Source of the DNA: CADEED01 sp035765415
Lineage (GTDB): Bacteria > Pseudomonadota > Gammaproteobacteria > Steroidobacterales > Steroidobacteraceae
Assembly: GCA_035765415.1 (NCBI GenBank)
Contig: DASTXR010000088.1
Coordinates: forward strand, 1 to 64,000
Direction: 5' to 3'
Length of the DNA: 64,000 nt
Below the pieces are notes generated by a model. That model was not told the origin of the DNA and did no database searches. It worked only from the letters and a program-made list of their open reading frames with translations. Of this stretch, positions 34,767-44,156 are shown in pieces. The stretch's first letter is position 1; every line of letters starts with the position of its first letter. Position numbers and translations under genes: made by a program.

Positions 34767-36290
34767 ATGACAGTCATCAAACAGCAGGACCTCATCGCGA
34801 GCGTGGCCGACGCGCTCCAGTACATCTCGTATTTCCATCCGCCGGATTACATCCGCGCGCTCGGCAGGGCATACGAGCTCGAGCAGTCCCCGGCCGCGCG
34901 CGACGCCATCGCGCAGATCCTCACCAATTCGCGCATGTGCGCCGAAGGGCGCAGGCCCATCTGCCAGGACACCGGCATCGTCATGGTGTTCGCCAGGGTG
35001 GGCATGAATGTCCGCTGGGACGCCTCGATGGGTTTCGAGGACATGATCAACGAAGGCGTGCGCCGCGCCTATCTACATCCGGACAACAAGCTGCGTGCGT
35101 CGATCGTCGCGGATCCCAATTTCTCGCGCAAGAACACGCGCGACAACACGCCCGCGGTCATCCACACGCAGCTCGTGCCCGGCGACGAGCTCGAGATCAC
35201 GGTCGCGGCGAAGGGCGGTGGCTCGGAGAACAAGTCGAAGTTCGTCATGCTGAACCCGTCGGACTCGCTCACCGACTGGGTGCTCAAGACCGTGCCGCTC
35301 ATGGGCGCGGGCTGGTGCCCGCCCGGCATGTTGGGCATCGGCATAGGCGGCTCGGCCGAGAAAGCCATGTTGCTCGCCAAGGAAGCGCTCATGGAGCCCA
35401 TCGACATGGCGGAGCTCAAGGCTCGCGGCCCTGCGAACCAGACCGAGGAGCTGCGCATCGAGCTGTACGAAAAAGTGAACGCGCTCGGCATCGGCGCCCA
35501 GGGTCTGGGTGGGCTATCTACCGTGCTCGACGTCAAGATCTTCGAATACCCGACGCACGCGGCGTCGAAGCCGGTGGCCATGATCCCGAACTGCGCGGCG
35601 ACGCGCCACGTGCACTTCACGCTCGACGGCAGTGGTCCGGCGGTTCTCGACCCGCCAAAACTCTCGGACTGGCCGAAAGTCGACTGGGCGCCCGCGGCCG
35701 ATGCGCGGCGCGTGAATCTCGACACGCTCACGCGCGCCGAAGTGGCGGGCTGGAAGCCGGGCGAGCAGCTGTTGCTCAACGGCAGGATGCTCACCGGCCG
35801 CGACGCCGCTCACAAGCGCATCGCCGATCTGTTCGCCAGCGGACAGGCGCTGCCGCCTGAAGTCGACTTCCGCAACCGTGTCATCTATTACGTCGGCCCC
35901 GTCGATCCGGTCGGTCGTGAAGTCGTTGGTCCCGCGGGTCCCACCACCGCCACGCGCATGGACAAATTCACGGAGATGATGCTGGAGAAGACCGGCCTCA
36001 TCGCCATGGTGGGCAAGGCGGAGCGCGGCCCCGCAGGCATCGAGGCCATTCGCAAACATGGCGCGGCCTACCTCATGGCGGTGGGCGGCGCGGCTTATCT
36101 CGTGTCGAAGGCCATCAAGGCGTCGCGCGTCGTGGCGTTCGAGGATCTCGGCATGGAGGCGATTTACGAGTTCACGGTGGCCGACATGCCCGTCACGGTC
36201 GCCGTCGACGCCAGCGGCACCTCGGTCCACCAGACCGGCCCCGCCGAGTGGAGCCAGAAGATCGCCGCCCCCGGCCGTCAGGCCTGGTGA
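34767..36290 (+). CDS. fumA: Fumarate hydratase class I (iron-sulfur)
   Basis: A 507-residue class I fumarase that converts fumarate to L-malate in the TCA cycle with an oxygen-sensitive 4Fe-4S cluster. Cluster cysteines are visible at C66 (ICQDTG), C184 (GWCPPGMLG) and C276 (IPNCAATRH). The N-terminal alpha domain and C-terminal beta domain (YYVGPVDPVGREVVGPAGPTTATRMDKF) are both present, so it is the single-chain form. The gene is monocistronic, with a good promoter just upstream, and its 3' end overlaps the convergent histidine kinase by 13 bp. Confidence 0.93.
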   Translation: MTVIKQQDLIASVADALQYISYFHPPDYIRALGRAYELEQSPAARDAIAQILTNSRMCAEGRRPICQDTGIVMVFARVGMNVRWDASMGFEDMINEGVRRAYLHPDNKLRASIVADPNFSRKNTRDNTPAVIHTQLVPGDELEITVAAKGGGSENKSKFVMLNPSDSLTDWVLKTVPLMGAGWCPPGMLGIGIGGSAEKAMLLAKEALMEPIDMAELKARGPANQTEELRIELYEKVNALGIGAQGLGGLSTVLDVKIFEYPTHAASKPVAMIPNCAATRHVHFTLDGSGPAVLDPPKLSDWPKVDWAPAADARRVNLDTLTRAEVAGWKPGEQLLLNGRMLTGRDAAHKRIADLFASGQALPPEVDFRNRVIYYVGPVDPVGREVVGPAGPTTATRMDKFTEMMLEKTGLIAMVGKAERGPAGIEAIRKHGAAYLMAVGGAAYLVSKAIKASRVVAFEDLGMEAIYEFTVADMPVTVAVDASGTSVHQTGPAEWSQKIAAPGRQAW

Positions 36291-38482
36291 GAAAACCAAC
36301 AGCTGACGATGGTGCCGCGACTACGCGCGCTTTCGATGCGCAGCGACCCGGCCATCATCTGCGCGCGGTAATGCATGATGCGCAGGCCGAGGCCTTTCGA
36401 CAGCAGCGTGGCCGGATTGAATCCGGCGCCATTGTCCTCGATGCGCAGCAGGCCGCGGCTGCCGTCCAGGCACAGTGAAATCTTCACCTGTTCCGCATGC
36501 CCGTGTTGCGCGGCGTTGGTCACCGCCTCCTGAGCGATGCGGTAGAGGTGCAGGGCATTGGCCGACTCCAGGCCGCGATCCAGCGTGTCGTTCGCCACGC
36601 AACGCACGTCGATGTGGAACATCGCCGAGAGCCGGCGCGCGAGATCCTCGAGCGCCAGCGAGAGACCGCCGCGGTCGAACGTGACGGGCGACAGGCCGCG
36701 GGCCAGTGCGCGCGTGGTGAAGATGGCGTCGTTGACGAGCAGCGCCACTTCCTCGATCGACGGTGAAAGCGCCGGCGCCTCGCGTTCCGCGCGGTTTTCG
36801 AGTCCGCGCAACAGCAAGGCGATGCCCGTGAGTTCCTGGCCGAGGCCGTCATGCAGGTCGCTGCCGATGCGCTGCTGCTCGCGGTTGCTGACCTCGAGCA
36901 CTTCCCGCTCGAGCTGGCGTCGCGCGGTGGCGTCCTGGAGCATGGTGAGCCAGAAGCGTTCGCCGCGCAGCACCAGGGACGTGATCACCGCCTCCACGAA
37001 CAACGCGGTGTCGCCATCGTGGGCGCCGCGCACCGTCAGTTCGCTCACGAGCGGCGTGCCGGCGCGCGCCGCGGCTTCGTCGGCGGATTCGGCGATCTGC
37101 CGGTCGAGCGGCGGATCGCAAGGCAGCTGGTTGAGATGTTTGCCGATGAACGAGCCGGCGAAGATGCGAAACATGCGATCGAACGCCGGGTTGGTCATGC
37201 GGATGATGCCGCCGCTGTCGGACAGCACCACACCCTCGTGCATCACCTCGACGGCCAGCGCCTGGCTGCGCAGCACTTCTTCGTTCGTCTTGCGGTCGGT
37301 GATGTCATGGACCACGCCGATGAATCGATTCACCTTGCCGTCGGCGTCGATGATCGGCTGGTTGGCGAGGTGGATCCAGCGGGTCTCGCCGCGCAACGTC
37401 TTGAGGGCCAGTTCGGTCTCGGTGCGCTCGCCCCGGCGCAACTTCTGCCGGCGCTGGATGGCCCCGGCGTAATCGACCGGGAAGAAGACGTGCCGCCAGC
37501 CGAGGCGGTTGAGATCTTCGATCGAGCCGCCGAAGAACTGGTCCCAGCCCGGGCTCGCCCAGACCACCTGCGCTTCGCCATGCTCATCGACCGTGGATTC
37601 GTACACGAAGCCCGAGGTGAGCTCCGCGACCGTGCGGTAGCGGAATTCGCTTTCGCGCAGCGCGTCGGCGGCCTGCTTGCGCTCGGTGACGTCGATGGCG
37701 ACCCCGACCACGCGCGTGAACTTCCCGGTGACCGGGTCGGCAATGGGGCGATTCTTCGCCTCGAGCCAGCGGATCGCACCGTCGGGACGCCGGATCTGCG
37801 TCGTGAACTCGACGGTGTCGCCGCGCAGGTAGTGTTCGGTGCGCGCCTTGCTTTGCGCGAGGCATCCCTCGCCCACCAGGAAGCTCTGCCAGCCGCGGCG
37901 GCCATATTCCTCATCGGAGCAGCCGTAGACGCGCTCGGCGCCCAACGTCCATTCGAGCTCGTACACGCCCTGCGCATTCAGCAGGTACTCGTGCACCACG
38001 CCTTCGGACAGGTCCGCCACCGTGCGATAACGCGCGTGATGCAGCGCAAGTACGAGCTCGTCGGCCTTGCGGCGGTTGATGTCCCGCGAGTGGGCGATGA
38101 TGCCGAGGACCATGGGGTTGTCGAGCGCGTTGACCGCCACGCTCTCGAGCCAGACCCAGCCGCCATCGCGATGACGGAAGCGGTATTCGAAGCGATTGAG
38201 CTCGGGCTGGGACTCCCGGTTGGAGAGCAGGGTGCGAAAGCGGTCGCGCATCGCCTCGACGTCATCCGGGTGCAGGAACTCGCTGGCGTTCCGCCCTAAC
38301 AACTCGCGGACCGTGTACCCGAGATAACGCGCCACCGCCTCGTTCGCGTACGTGAACGTGCCGTCGGCGCTCTGCACGGTGATGATTTCGAGCGCGTGTT
38401 CGGTGAGCGCGCGAAGTCGCGCATCGGACCCGTCGGTGAGTTGGGGCGCGGGCCGGGATTCTGCTGGCGTTGGCGCAACCAT
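36278..38482 (-). CDS. Multi-PAS sensor histidine kinase (NarL-type HisKA_3)
   Basis: A 734-residue soluble kinase with four PAS/PAC domains (about 20-145, 150-275, 280-405 and 405-525), then a HisKA_3 dimerisation domain with H box in EQQRIGSDLHDGLGQELTG and a HATPase (NAAQHGHAEQVKI, EDNGAGFNP, GLGLRIMHYRA). HisKA_3 kinases normally phosphorylate LuxR/NarL-type response regulators; none is adjacent. No transmembrane helix is seen, so it probably senses cytoplasmic redox, light or a small ligand. The gene is convergent with fumarase with a 13-bp overlap of coding ends. Confidence 0.92.
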   Translation of the reverse strand: MVAPTPAESRPAPQLTDGSDARLRALTEHALEIITVQSADGTFTYANEAVARYLGYTVRELLGRNASEFLHPDDVEAMRDRFRTLLSNRESQPELNRFEYRFRHRDGGWVWLESVAVNALDNPMVLGIIAHSRDINRRKADELVLALHHARYRTVADLSEGVVHEYLLNAQGVYELEWTLGAERVYGCSDEEYGRRGWQSFLVGEGCLAQSKARTEHYLRGDTVEFTTQIRRPDGAIRWLEAKNRPIADPVTGKFTRVVGVAIDVTERKQAADALRESEFRYRTVAELTSGFVYESTVDEHGEAQVVWASPGWDQFFGGSIEDLNRLGWRHVFFPVDYAGAIQRRQKLRRGERTETELALKTLRGETRWIHLANQPIIDADGKVNRFIGVVHDITDRKTNEEVLRSQALAVEVMHEGVVLSDSGGIIRMTNPAFDRMFRIFAGSFIGKHLNQLPCDPPLDRQIAESADEAAARAGTPLVSELTVRGAHDGDTALFVEAVITSLVLRGERFWLTMLQDATARRQLEREVLEVSNREQQRIGSDLHDGLGQELTGIALLLRGLENRAEREAPALSPSIEEVALLVNDAIFTTRALARGLSPVTFDRGGLSLALEDLARRLSAMFHIDVRCVANDTLDRGLESANALHLYRIAQEAVTNAAQHGHAEQVKISLCLDGSRGLLRIEDNGAGFNPATLLSKGLGLRIMHYRAQMMAGSLRIESARSRGTIVSCWFSHQA

Positions 38483-38963
38483 GATGCGCGGTCATTCTAT
38501 CGACAGAGCTGCGCGGGAAATCCCTTCGGCAGACAAACACTTCCGTGCGTGCGTTGCATCGCTGCCGGTTCGACGTACGGGCAGCACGCCAAAGCCGCCG
38601 TCCCAGCGTCAGAAATGGGCGCCACTTTTTGATACGCGTGTGGCCTCTGTACAACGTTTTGGGGCCCGCTATTAGGGCAAAAAATATAAGCCCTTGAAAT
38701 ATAACGCCATGAATTTCCATTTGGGCCTCTAAACGGCTCGTCGAATCTACTGTTGTTTGTTGCGTGAACGCTGTAGTAGGCTTCGCCGCACTGCAGGGAT
38801 TGGAGCGAGAGAAGAGCGTAAGGAAGATGCGCGGGCTGCCAAAGGTTCTTCAAGAAACCTGGCCGCGTGTTTTTCTTTCGCGTTTTTTTCGATTCTGGTC
38901 CCTGTTGCCCAGCCTCCGATAAGGGTGGGCGCACCAAATTCATAAACCTATAAGGGATCAGTC
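38483..38963. other. 481-bp regulatory gap before the TonB receptor gene
   Basis: The region is less GC-rich than its surroundings and holds no convincing gene. AGGGC and GCCCT (about 38674-38693) enclose an AT-rich loop, and TTGAAA with TATAAC follows at 38694-38705. The promoter of the receptor gene and of the divergent kinase are expected here, but no single -35/-10 pair stands out. AAGGGA at about 38952 is the receptor's ribosome binding site. Confidence 0.4.
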
Positions 38964-41900
38964 ATGGCTAAACACCTATCAGTGCGGCAGGCCGTTCGAC
39001 TTGCTCTCCTCGCAAGTGCGGCGCCGGCGGTGCTTCTTTCGCCCGCGGCGTTTGCGCAAGAGCAGGATCAGGACGCGAGCGAAACGATGGATGAAGTCGT
39101 CGTTACCGGTTCGCGCATTGTTTCCCCGAATCTTCAGAGCATCAGCCCGATCACTGCGATCGGCGCCGAAGAACTGAACCTCGCGGGCAAGGCGCGCATC
39201 GAAGACGTCCTCAACCAGCTCCCGCAGGCATTTGCCTCGCAGGGATCGAACATCTCCAATGCCTCTGACGGTACCGCGTCGGTCGACCTGCGCGGTCTCG
39301 GCTCGCAGCGCACCCTCGTCCTCGTCAATGGCCGGCGTCTCATGCCCGGCGATCCGGACGGTGGCAGCGCCGCTGACTTGAACCAGATTCCCCTGACCCT
39401 CGTGAAGCGCGTCGACGTGCTCACGGGCGGCGCTTCGTCGGTGTACGGCGCGGACGCCGTCGCGGGCGTCGTCAACTTCGTGATGGACACGGAGTTCGAG
39501 GGCGTACGCATCGACACTAACTACAGCTTCTACAACCACTCGAACGACAACCAGCGCACGCAGGACCTCAACGAGGCCCGCAACTTCCCGCTGCCCGAAA
39601 GCTCGGTGAACGTCGGCTACACGCGCGACTTCTCGATCGCCGTGGGTATCGGTGGCGCCGAAGGTCGCGGCCACGCGACGTTCTACGCAACCTATCGTGA
39701 AGTGGACTCCGTGTTGCAGGACCAGTTCGACTTCAGCTCCTGCACGCTGAACCTCGGCGTGGCCAGCACCGACTTCGCCTGCGGTGGCTCCGGCACCAGC
39801 GATCCGACCCACTTCTTCATCCAGGATCCGCTGCCGCCCCTGCCGCCGCTGCCCAATGGCGATCCGGCACCGCCGCGTCCGGCGACGAATCCGACCACCT
39901 GCCCGGCCTCCGCGGGCTGCACCTTCGGCGCCGATGGCGTGCTGCGTCCGTATACCGCGGCCGATCAGTACAACTTCGGCCCGGTCAACTACTTCCAGCG
40001 TCCCGACGAGCGCTACACGGCGGGCGTGTTCGCCAACTTCAAGTTGAGCGACAAGGCTGACGTGTACGGCGAACTCATGTTCATGGACGACCGCTCGGTG
40101 GCGCAGATCGCGCCGTCCGGTGCGTTCCTCGGTGCGGCCACGTTCGCAGTGAACTGCGACAACCCGTACTGGTCCGCCGACATGCGCCAGCGCTTCTGCG
40201 GCGCCTTCGGCCTGGGCCCGGATGACTTCGGTTCCCTGGTGCTCGGACGGCGTAACACCGAAGGCGGTGGACGTCAGGACGACATCGGCCACGAGTCGTA
40301 TCGCGTCGTCACCGGCATGCGCGGCGAACTCAGCGAGATGCTGAGCTACGACGCGTACTTCCAGCACGGCGTCACCAAGCGCAACAGCACGTACCTCAAC
40401 GACTTCTCGACGCGTCGTACGGCGCTCGCGCTGAATGCCGCCGTGGATCCGGATGACGGTCTCACCAAGTGCTTGGTGAACACCGACGCCGACCCGGCGA
40501 ACGATGACGCGAACTGCGTTCCGTGGAACATCTGGCAGGTTGGCGGCGTCGACCCTGCGGCGCTTGCGTACCTGCAGACCCCGGGCTTCCAGCGCGCCGA
40601 TCACCGCCAGCAGATCATGCACATCGACCTGACGGCGGACTTCACCAACATGGTCAAGCTGCCGAGCACCGAGACCGGCCTCGTGGTCAACTTCGGTGGC
40701 GAGTATCGCGACGAGAAGACCAACTTCACGGTCGACGAAGCCTTCCGCACCGGAGACCTCTCCGGCCAGGGCGGCGCGACGCTGCCCGTGTTGGGCCGCT
40801 TCGACGTGGCGGAGCTCTTCATGGAAGCGCGCCTGCCGCTCCTCGAGGGCAAGACGGGTGCGCAATCCATGTCCATCGAAGCGGGCTACCGCTTCTCGGA
40901 CTACAGCACCGGCTTCAGCACGGATACGTACAAGGCCGGCCTCGACTGGGCGCCGATCGACTCCCTGCGGTTCCGCGGCAGCTACCAGCACGCCGTTCGC
41001 GCGCCGAACGTGGCCGAGCTCTACTCGACCTCGTCCGTGGCGCTCGATGGCACGGAAGACCCCTGTGCGGGTGACCCGTTCGATGCGGACGATGACAACG
41101 ATCCGACCGCAACGGCGGCCGAGTGTCAGCTCACGGGTCTCGACCCGTCGCGCTGGGGCTTCATTCCGCAGAATCCGGCGGGCCAGTACAACGGCTTCCT
41201 CGGTGGCAATCCGAACCTCGTGCCCGAGTCCTCGGACACGGTGTCGTTCGGCCTGGTGTTCCGTCCGAATCTGGGCGACCTGAGCATCGCGGTCGACTAC
41301 TTCGACATCGAGATCGAAAAGACGATCAGCAGCACGGCGGGCGGCAACGCGGACACGTTCATCACGAACTGCATCGCGACGGGCCGCGAAGACTTCTGCA
41401 ACAAGGTGCATCGCGACGCGAACGGCACGTTGTGGCTGTCGGCGACCGATGCTTACATCATCGACATTCCGTTCAACCTGGGCACGTTGCAGACCAGCGG
41501 CGTCGACCTCCAGGCCAGCTACACGTTGAACTTCGGCGAGCATCGCCTGGGCTTCAACCTCGTGGGCACCAAGCTCATCGAGTTGAACAACGCGCCGCTG
41601 CCGGGCTTCGACTCGTATGACTGCGCGGGCTTCTACGGCGGCACTTGCGGCGTTCCTGCGCCGGAATGGCGTCATTCGTTGCGCACCAACTGGCGTACGC
41701 CCTGGAACGGCCTGGATGTGGCCGCCACCTGGCGCTACTACGGCGATGCGAAGAGCGAGCGCCTGAGCCCCAACGACCAGCTCTCGGGTCCGGTCAATGC
41801 GAACGGCATCGCCAACAGCGTGCCGGCGTACAGCTACCTCGATCTGACGGCGAGCATGACGTTTGCCGAGAAGGTCACGTTCCGCGTGGGCGCGAACAAC

Positions 41901-42041
41901 CTGCTCGACAAGACGCCGCCGCTCATTCCTTCGGGCGGTGTGGTCGATTGCCCGGCCGGTCCTTGCAATGGCAACACCTGGGCGCAGGTCTACGACTCCA
42001 TGGGTCGCCAGATCTTCGCGACGCTGACGATCGACTTCTGA
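38964..42041 (+). CDS. TonB-dependent outer-membrane receptor
   Basis: A 1025-residue receptor for energy-dependent uptake across the outer membrane. It has a signal peptide (to AFAQE), a TonB box-like ETMDEVVVTGSRI, a plug domain (about 45-170; ARIEDVLNQLPQAFA, VDLRGLGSQRTLVLVNGRRLM, VDVLTGGASSVYGADAVAGVVNFVM) and a 22-strand barrel ending in aromatic FATLTIDF. It resembles the large receptors of Xanthomonad-like bacteria, whose substrates are often carbohydrates or peptides. A strong terminator follows. A 2OG-Fe(II) oxygenase gene lies just downstream on the same strand. The substrate is unknown. Confidence 0.95.
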   Translation: MAKHLSVRQAVRLALLASAAPAVLLSPAAFAQEQDQDASETMDEVVVTGSRIVSPNLQSISPITAIGAEELNLAGKARIEDVLNQLPQAFASQGSNISNASDGTASVDLRGLGSQRTLVLVNGRRLMPGDPDGGSAADLNQIPLTLVKRVDVLTGGASSVYGADAVAGVVNFVMDTEFEGVRIDTNYSFYNHSNDNQRTQDLNEARNFPLPESSVNVGYTRDFSIAVGIGGAEGRGHATFYATYREVDSVLQDQFDFSSCTLNLGVASTDFACGGSGTSDPTHFFIQDPLPPLPPLPNGDPAPPRPATNPTTCPASAGCTFGADGVLRPYTAADQYNFGPVNYFQRPDERYTAGVFANFKLSDKADVYGELMFMDDRSVAQIAPSGAFLGAATFAVNCDNPYWSADMRQRFCGAFGLGPDDFGSLVLGRRNTEGGGRQDDIGHESYRVVTGMRGELSEMLSYDAYFQHGVTKRNSTYLNDFSTRRTALALNAAVDPDDGLTKCLVNTDADPANDDANCVPWNIWQVGGVDPAALAYLQTPGFQRADHRQQIMHIDLTADFTNMVKLPSTETGLVVNFGGEYRDEKTNFTVDEAFRTGDLSGQGGATLPVLGRFDVAELFMEARLPLLEGKTGAQSMSIEAGYRFSDYSTGFSTDTYKAGLDWAPIDSLRFRGSYQHAVRAPNVAELYSTSSVALDGTEDPCAGDPFDADDDNDPTATAAECQLTGLDPSRWGFIPQNPAGQYNGFLGGNPNLVPESSDTVSFGLVFRPNLGDLSIAVDYFDIEIEKTISSTAGGNADTFITNCIATGREDFCNKVHRDANGTLWLSATDAYIIDIPFNLGTLQTSGVDLQASYTLNFGEHRLGFNLVGTKLIELNNAPLPGFDSYDCAGFYGGTCGVPAPEWRHSLRTNWRTPWNGLDVAATWRYYGDAKSERLSPNDQLSGPVNANGIANSVPAYSYLDLTASMTFAEKVTFRVGANNLLDKTPPLIPSGGVVDCPAGPCNGNTWAQVYDSMGRQIFATLTIDF

Positions 42042-42068
42042 TCGAAAGGTTAGTGAGTTGATGAAAAG

Positions 42069-42098
42069 ACGGCGGGCTTCGAGCCCGCCGTTTTTTTT
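42069..42098 (+). terminator. Rho-independent terminator of the receptor gene
   Basis: A 10-bp stem (ACGGCGGGCT with AGCCCGCCGT) around a TCG loop is followed directly by eight T residues (42091-42098), 27 nt after the receptor stop. It is the clearest intrinsic terminator in the window. Confidence 0.93.
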
Positions 42099-42163
42099 GA
42101 CGCCTTATTTCTGCAGACATGTAGACAGGGCCGCAGACGTTGCGCCATCGTTGCGCCCGCAGG

Positions 42164-42832
42164 ATGGTCCAGGTTCAACCCTTTTTTGCTGTGCCTTTCG
42201 GCTTCGCGCAGTTGGAGAATTGCGCCCGGCTGAATGCCGACCTGCGCGCCTTCTTCCTGCAGCGCGCCTCGGAAGGCTCCAGGTACGCCAATCCGCGGCC
42301 GCTGACCCAGCGCAACCGCCAGGTCTTCGAAAGCGAGTTCCAGCTGTTCCGCGCGAACGATCCCGCCGTGCAGCAGCTCAAGCAGTTCTGCTGGAGCAAC
42401 CTTCTCGGCATGGTTGCCGAGCTCAACAAGCACGACGAGGCGACCATGCGTCGCCTGCTGATCTATTCGGACTCCTGGTTCCACATCACGCGGCGGGGTG
42501 GTTTCTTCGGCCTGCACAATCACCCGATGGCCAGCTGGTCGGGCGTCTATTGCGTGAGCCCGGGCGAGCACGATGCCGACAAGCCCGACAGCGGGCTCCT
42601 GAGCTTCGTGAATCCGGCGACGGCCAGCGCGATGTACGTGGACATCGCCAATGCGAACCAGGTCGGGCCTTTCGGCAATGGCATTCGCTACGTGAAATTC
42701 GAGCCGGGGCAGCTCGTGCTGTTTCCGTCGTGGGTGCTGCACGACGTGAAGCCATTCGAAGGCGAAGGCGAACGGATCACCGTCGCCTTCAACTGCTGGT
42801 TCTCGATGAAGGACGAAGCGCAGCCCGGCTGA
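42164..42832 (+). CDS. Putative 2OG-Fe(II) oxygenase (TIGR02466-like)
   Basis: A 222-residue double-stranded beta-helix protein of the 2-oxoglutarate/iron-dependent oxygenase superfamily. The metal-site lines are FFGLHNHPMASWSGVYCV and LVLFPSWVLHDVKPFEGEGERITVAFNCWF, where the last His and Arg fit the iron and 2OG ligands. ATG 42164 is used; TTG 42140 is possible. It has no signal peptide. It lies after the TonB receptor terminator, so it needs its own promoter. Related oxygenases are often encoded beside TonB receptors, but their substrates are unknown. Confidence 0.8.
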   Translation: MVQVQPFFAVPFGFAQLENCARLNADLRAFFLQRASEGSRYANPRPLTQRNRQVFESEFQLFRANDPAVQQLKQFCWSNLLGMVAELNKHDEATMRRLLIYSDSWFHITRRGGFFGLHNHPMASWSGVYCVSPGEHDADKPDSGLLSFVNPATASAMYVDIANANQVGPFGNGIRYVKFEPGQLVLFPSWVLHDVKPFEGEGERITVAFNCWFSMKDEAQPG

Positions 42833-42835
42833 GCT

Positions 42836-43216
42836 TTACTGCGACAGGCAGCCCTGCGGTCCGTGGGGACACTTGCCCGCACTGCGCATGCGCTCGCGGT
42901 ATTGGTCCATGTCTTCGACCTGCGTGCGCACCTGCGCCTGCGTGAGGCACTTGAGCGTGGGGATGTTGCTGCCGATCTCCCGCACGCGTTTGCAGAAGAC
43001 GATTTCGCCGTCCTTGCGAAGCTTCACGAAGCTCTTGGTGGCCTCGACGAGGCGCGCGTCGATCTCCGCCGCCACCTCCGCTTCGGTGACCGACTTCCAG
43101 TCGTGACCCTTGCCGCCGGGCCGCGAAATGGTGGCTTCGTCGGCGGCGGGCGGCCTTGCGGCGCATGCCGCCAGCATCAGCGCCACGACACCCATCATCA
43201 AAGTCTTGTACGCCAT
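42836..43216 (-). CDS. Small four-cysteine lipoprotein, paralogue A
   Basis: A 126-residue predicted lipoprotein: signal peptide with lipobox LAAC, then a helical body with four conserved cysteines (VFCKR, LKCLTQAQV, GKCPHG, GCLSQ). The motif C-K-R, then IGSNIPTLKCLT and QVRTQVEDM is shared with the next gene (43254-43664), so the two are tandem duplicates. GGAGG 7 nt upstream fixes the start at 43216. No known family is recalled. The pattern suggests two disulfides in an envelope protein. Confidence 0.8.
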   Translation of the reverse strand: MAYKTLMMGVVALMLAACAARPPAADEATISRPGGKGHDWKSVTEAEVAAEIDARLVEATKSFVKLRKDGEIVFCKRVREIGSNIPTLKCLTQAQVRTQVEDMDQYRERMRSAGKCPHGPQGCLSQ

Positions 43217-43253
43217 GTGAGTCCTCCCCGGAGCCCGGCGTTGGCGGCGCCTG

Positions 43254-43664
43254 TCAGCCGCCGCCGCTGCAACCGCCCGGGCCGAGCGTGCACTTCGCGC
43301 CGCTGCGCATGCGTCCACGAAGCTCTTCCATGTTCTCCACCTGGTTGCGCAACTGGGCCTCGGTCAGGCACTGCATGGTCGGGATCGTGGTGCCGATGAC
43401 CTTCTCGCGCTTGCAATAGAGCGTCTGGCCGTCGCGCTGCACGACCTTGTAGCCCTTCGCGGCGTCCTGGAATTTCTTCTCGAGGGTCGCGGCGGTGTCG
43501 GCTTCGTTCTGCGCGGCAGGCGTCGGCGTTGCCGGAGCCGTCTGCACGGGTGCGGGCGCGGTGGCTCCGGGAGCGTCGGACGTGGCGGGCTGGGACGCAC
43601 AGGCCGCCAGGAGAGCGACACAGAGGCCTGCGGCTATCGAAGAAGTGAATTTGTTGAACGACAT
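43254..43664 (-). CDS. Small four-cysteine lipoprotein, paralogue B
   Basis: A 136-residue predicted lipoprotein (lipobox LAAC) with an Ala/Pro/Thr-rich linker of about 40 residues and a C-terminal domain that aligns with the neighbouring paralogue: LYCKREKVIGTTIPTMQCLTEAQL, then GAKCTLGPGGC. All four cysteines and the IPT-x-x-CLT-x-AQ core are conserved. An AGGAG lies about 12 nt upstream of the start, slightly far. It lies 37 bp upstream of paralogue A and 15 bp downstream of the gene at 43680, so all are probably transcribed together. Confidence 0.8.
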   Translation of the reverse strand: MSFNKFTSSIAAGLCVALLAACASQPATSDAPGATAPAPVQTAPATPTPAAQNEADTAATLEKKFQDAAKGYKVVQRDGQTLYCKREKVIGTTIPTMQCLTEAQLRNQVENMEELRGRMRSGAKCTLGPGGCSGGG

Positions 43665-43679
43665 GATGATTGATATCTC

Positions 43680-44156
43680 CTAACGAACACGCTTGAAGCG
43701 TGATGAACGGCCCCTCTTGTCGGCTATTCGAAATGTACCGAGGCTGGCACGCATGACGGTCACCGCATCACCGGCTTCGATCGTCAGCGTCGCGTCGCCG
43801 TCCTGTTGACGCCACACCTGCCCGTTGTCGAGTTCCAGCACGATCATCCCATCGTCCGCACGGCGGAGGGAAGTGACGACGCCCTTAATTTCCCTCAGTT
43901 CTTCACGTTTGACGTCACGGTTTCCCTCGCCGGGCGCAATGGCGGAATGGGCGCCGAACATATTCTCCGCCGAGGGCAGCGGCAGGTCCGCGCCGCTTTT
44001 TATCTGGGCAACCGCCTTGTCGTAGCAGGCCAGCCGTTCAGCGTCCCGGAGCATGGATACGCAGGGCTGCAGGGCCGCGGGGAGTGCATCGGCCGCCGGT
44101 ACCGTGTTGGCAACCAGCAACGCCGCCAATGCGGCGAGGGAGGTCGGTAACTTCAA
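43680..44156 (-). CDS. Periplasmic protein of unknown function
   Basis: A 158-residue exported protein with a TTG start that overlaps the preceding stop as TTGA, so translation is probably coupled to the TPR-hydroxylase gene. A signal peptide (MKLPTSLAALAALLVANTVPAADA) precedes a short C-x9-RLACYDKAV motif, seen at the start of several periplasmic families, and a C-terminal beta-rich domain (IKGVVTSLRRADDGMIVLELDNGQVWRQQD). No function is known. A CACGCTTCAAGCGTG hairpin lies close to its end on the minus strand. Confidence 0.75.
   Translation of the reverse strand: MKLPTSLAALAALLVANTVPAADALPAALQPCVSMLRDAERLACYDKAVAQIKSGADLPLPSAENMFGAHSAIAPGEGNRDVKREELREIKGVVTSLRRADDGMIVLELDNGQVWRQQDGDATLTIEAGDAVTVMRASLGTFRIADKRGRSSRFKRVR

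Noticed and set aside
38694..38705. TTGAAA and TATAAC as promoter of the TonB receptor
   Set aside because: The two boxes overlap or adjoin instead of being about 17 bp apart, so they cannot form one promoter.
38979..41675. An 898-codon open frame on the minus strand opposite the TonB receptor
   Set aside because: It is a codon-bias shadow: the receptor on the plus strand has all family domains, and the antisense translation is Arg/Val/His-rich without any recognisable motif.
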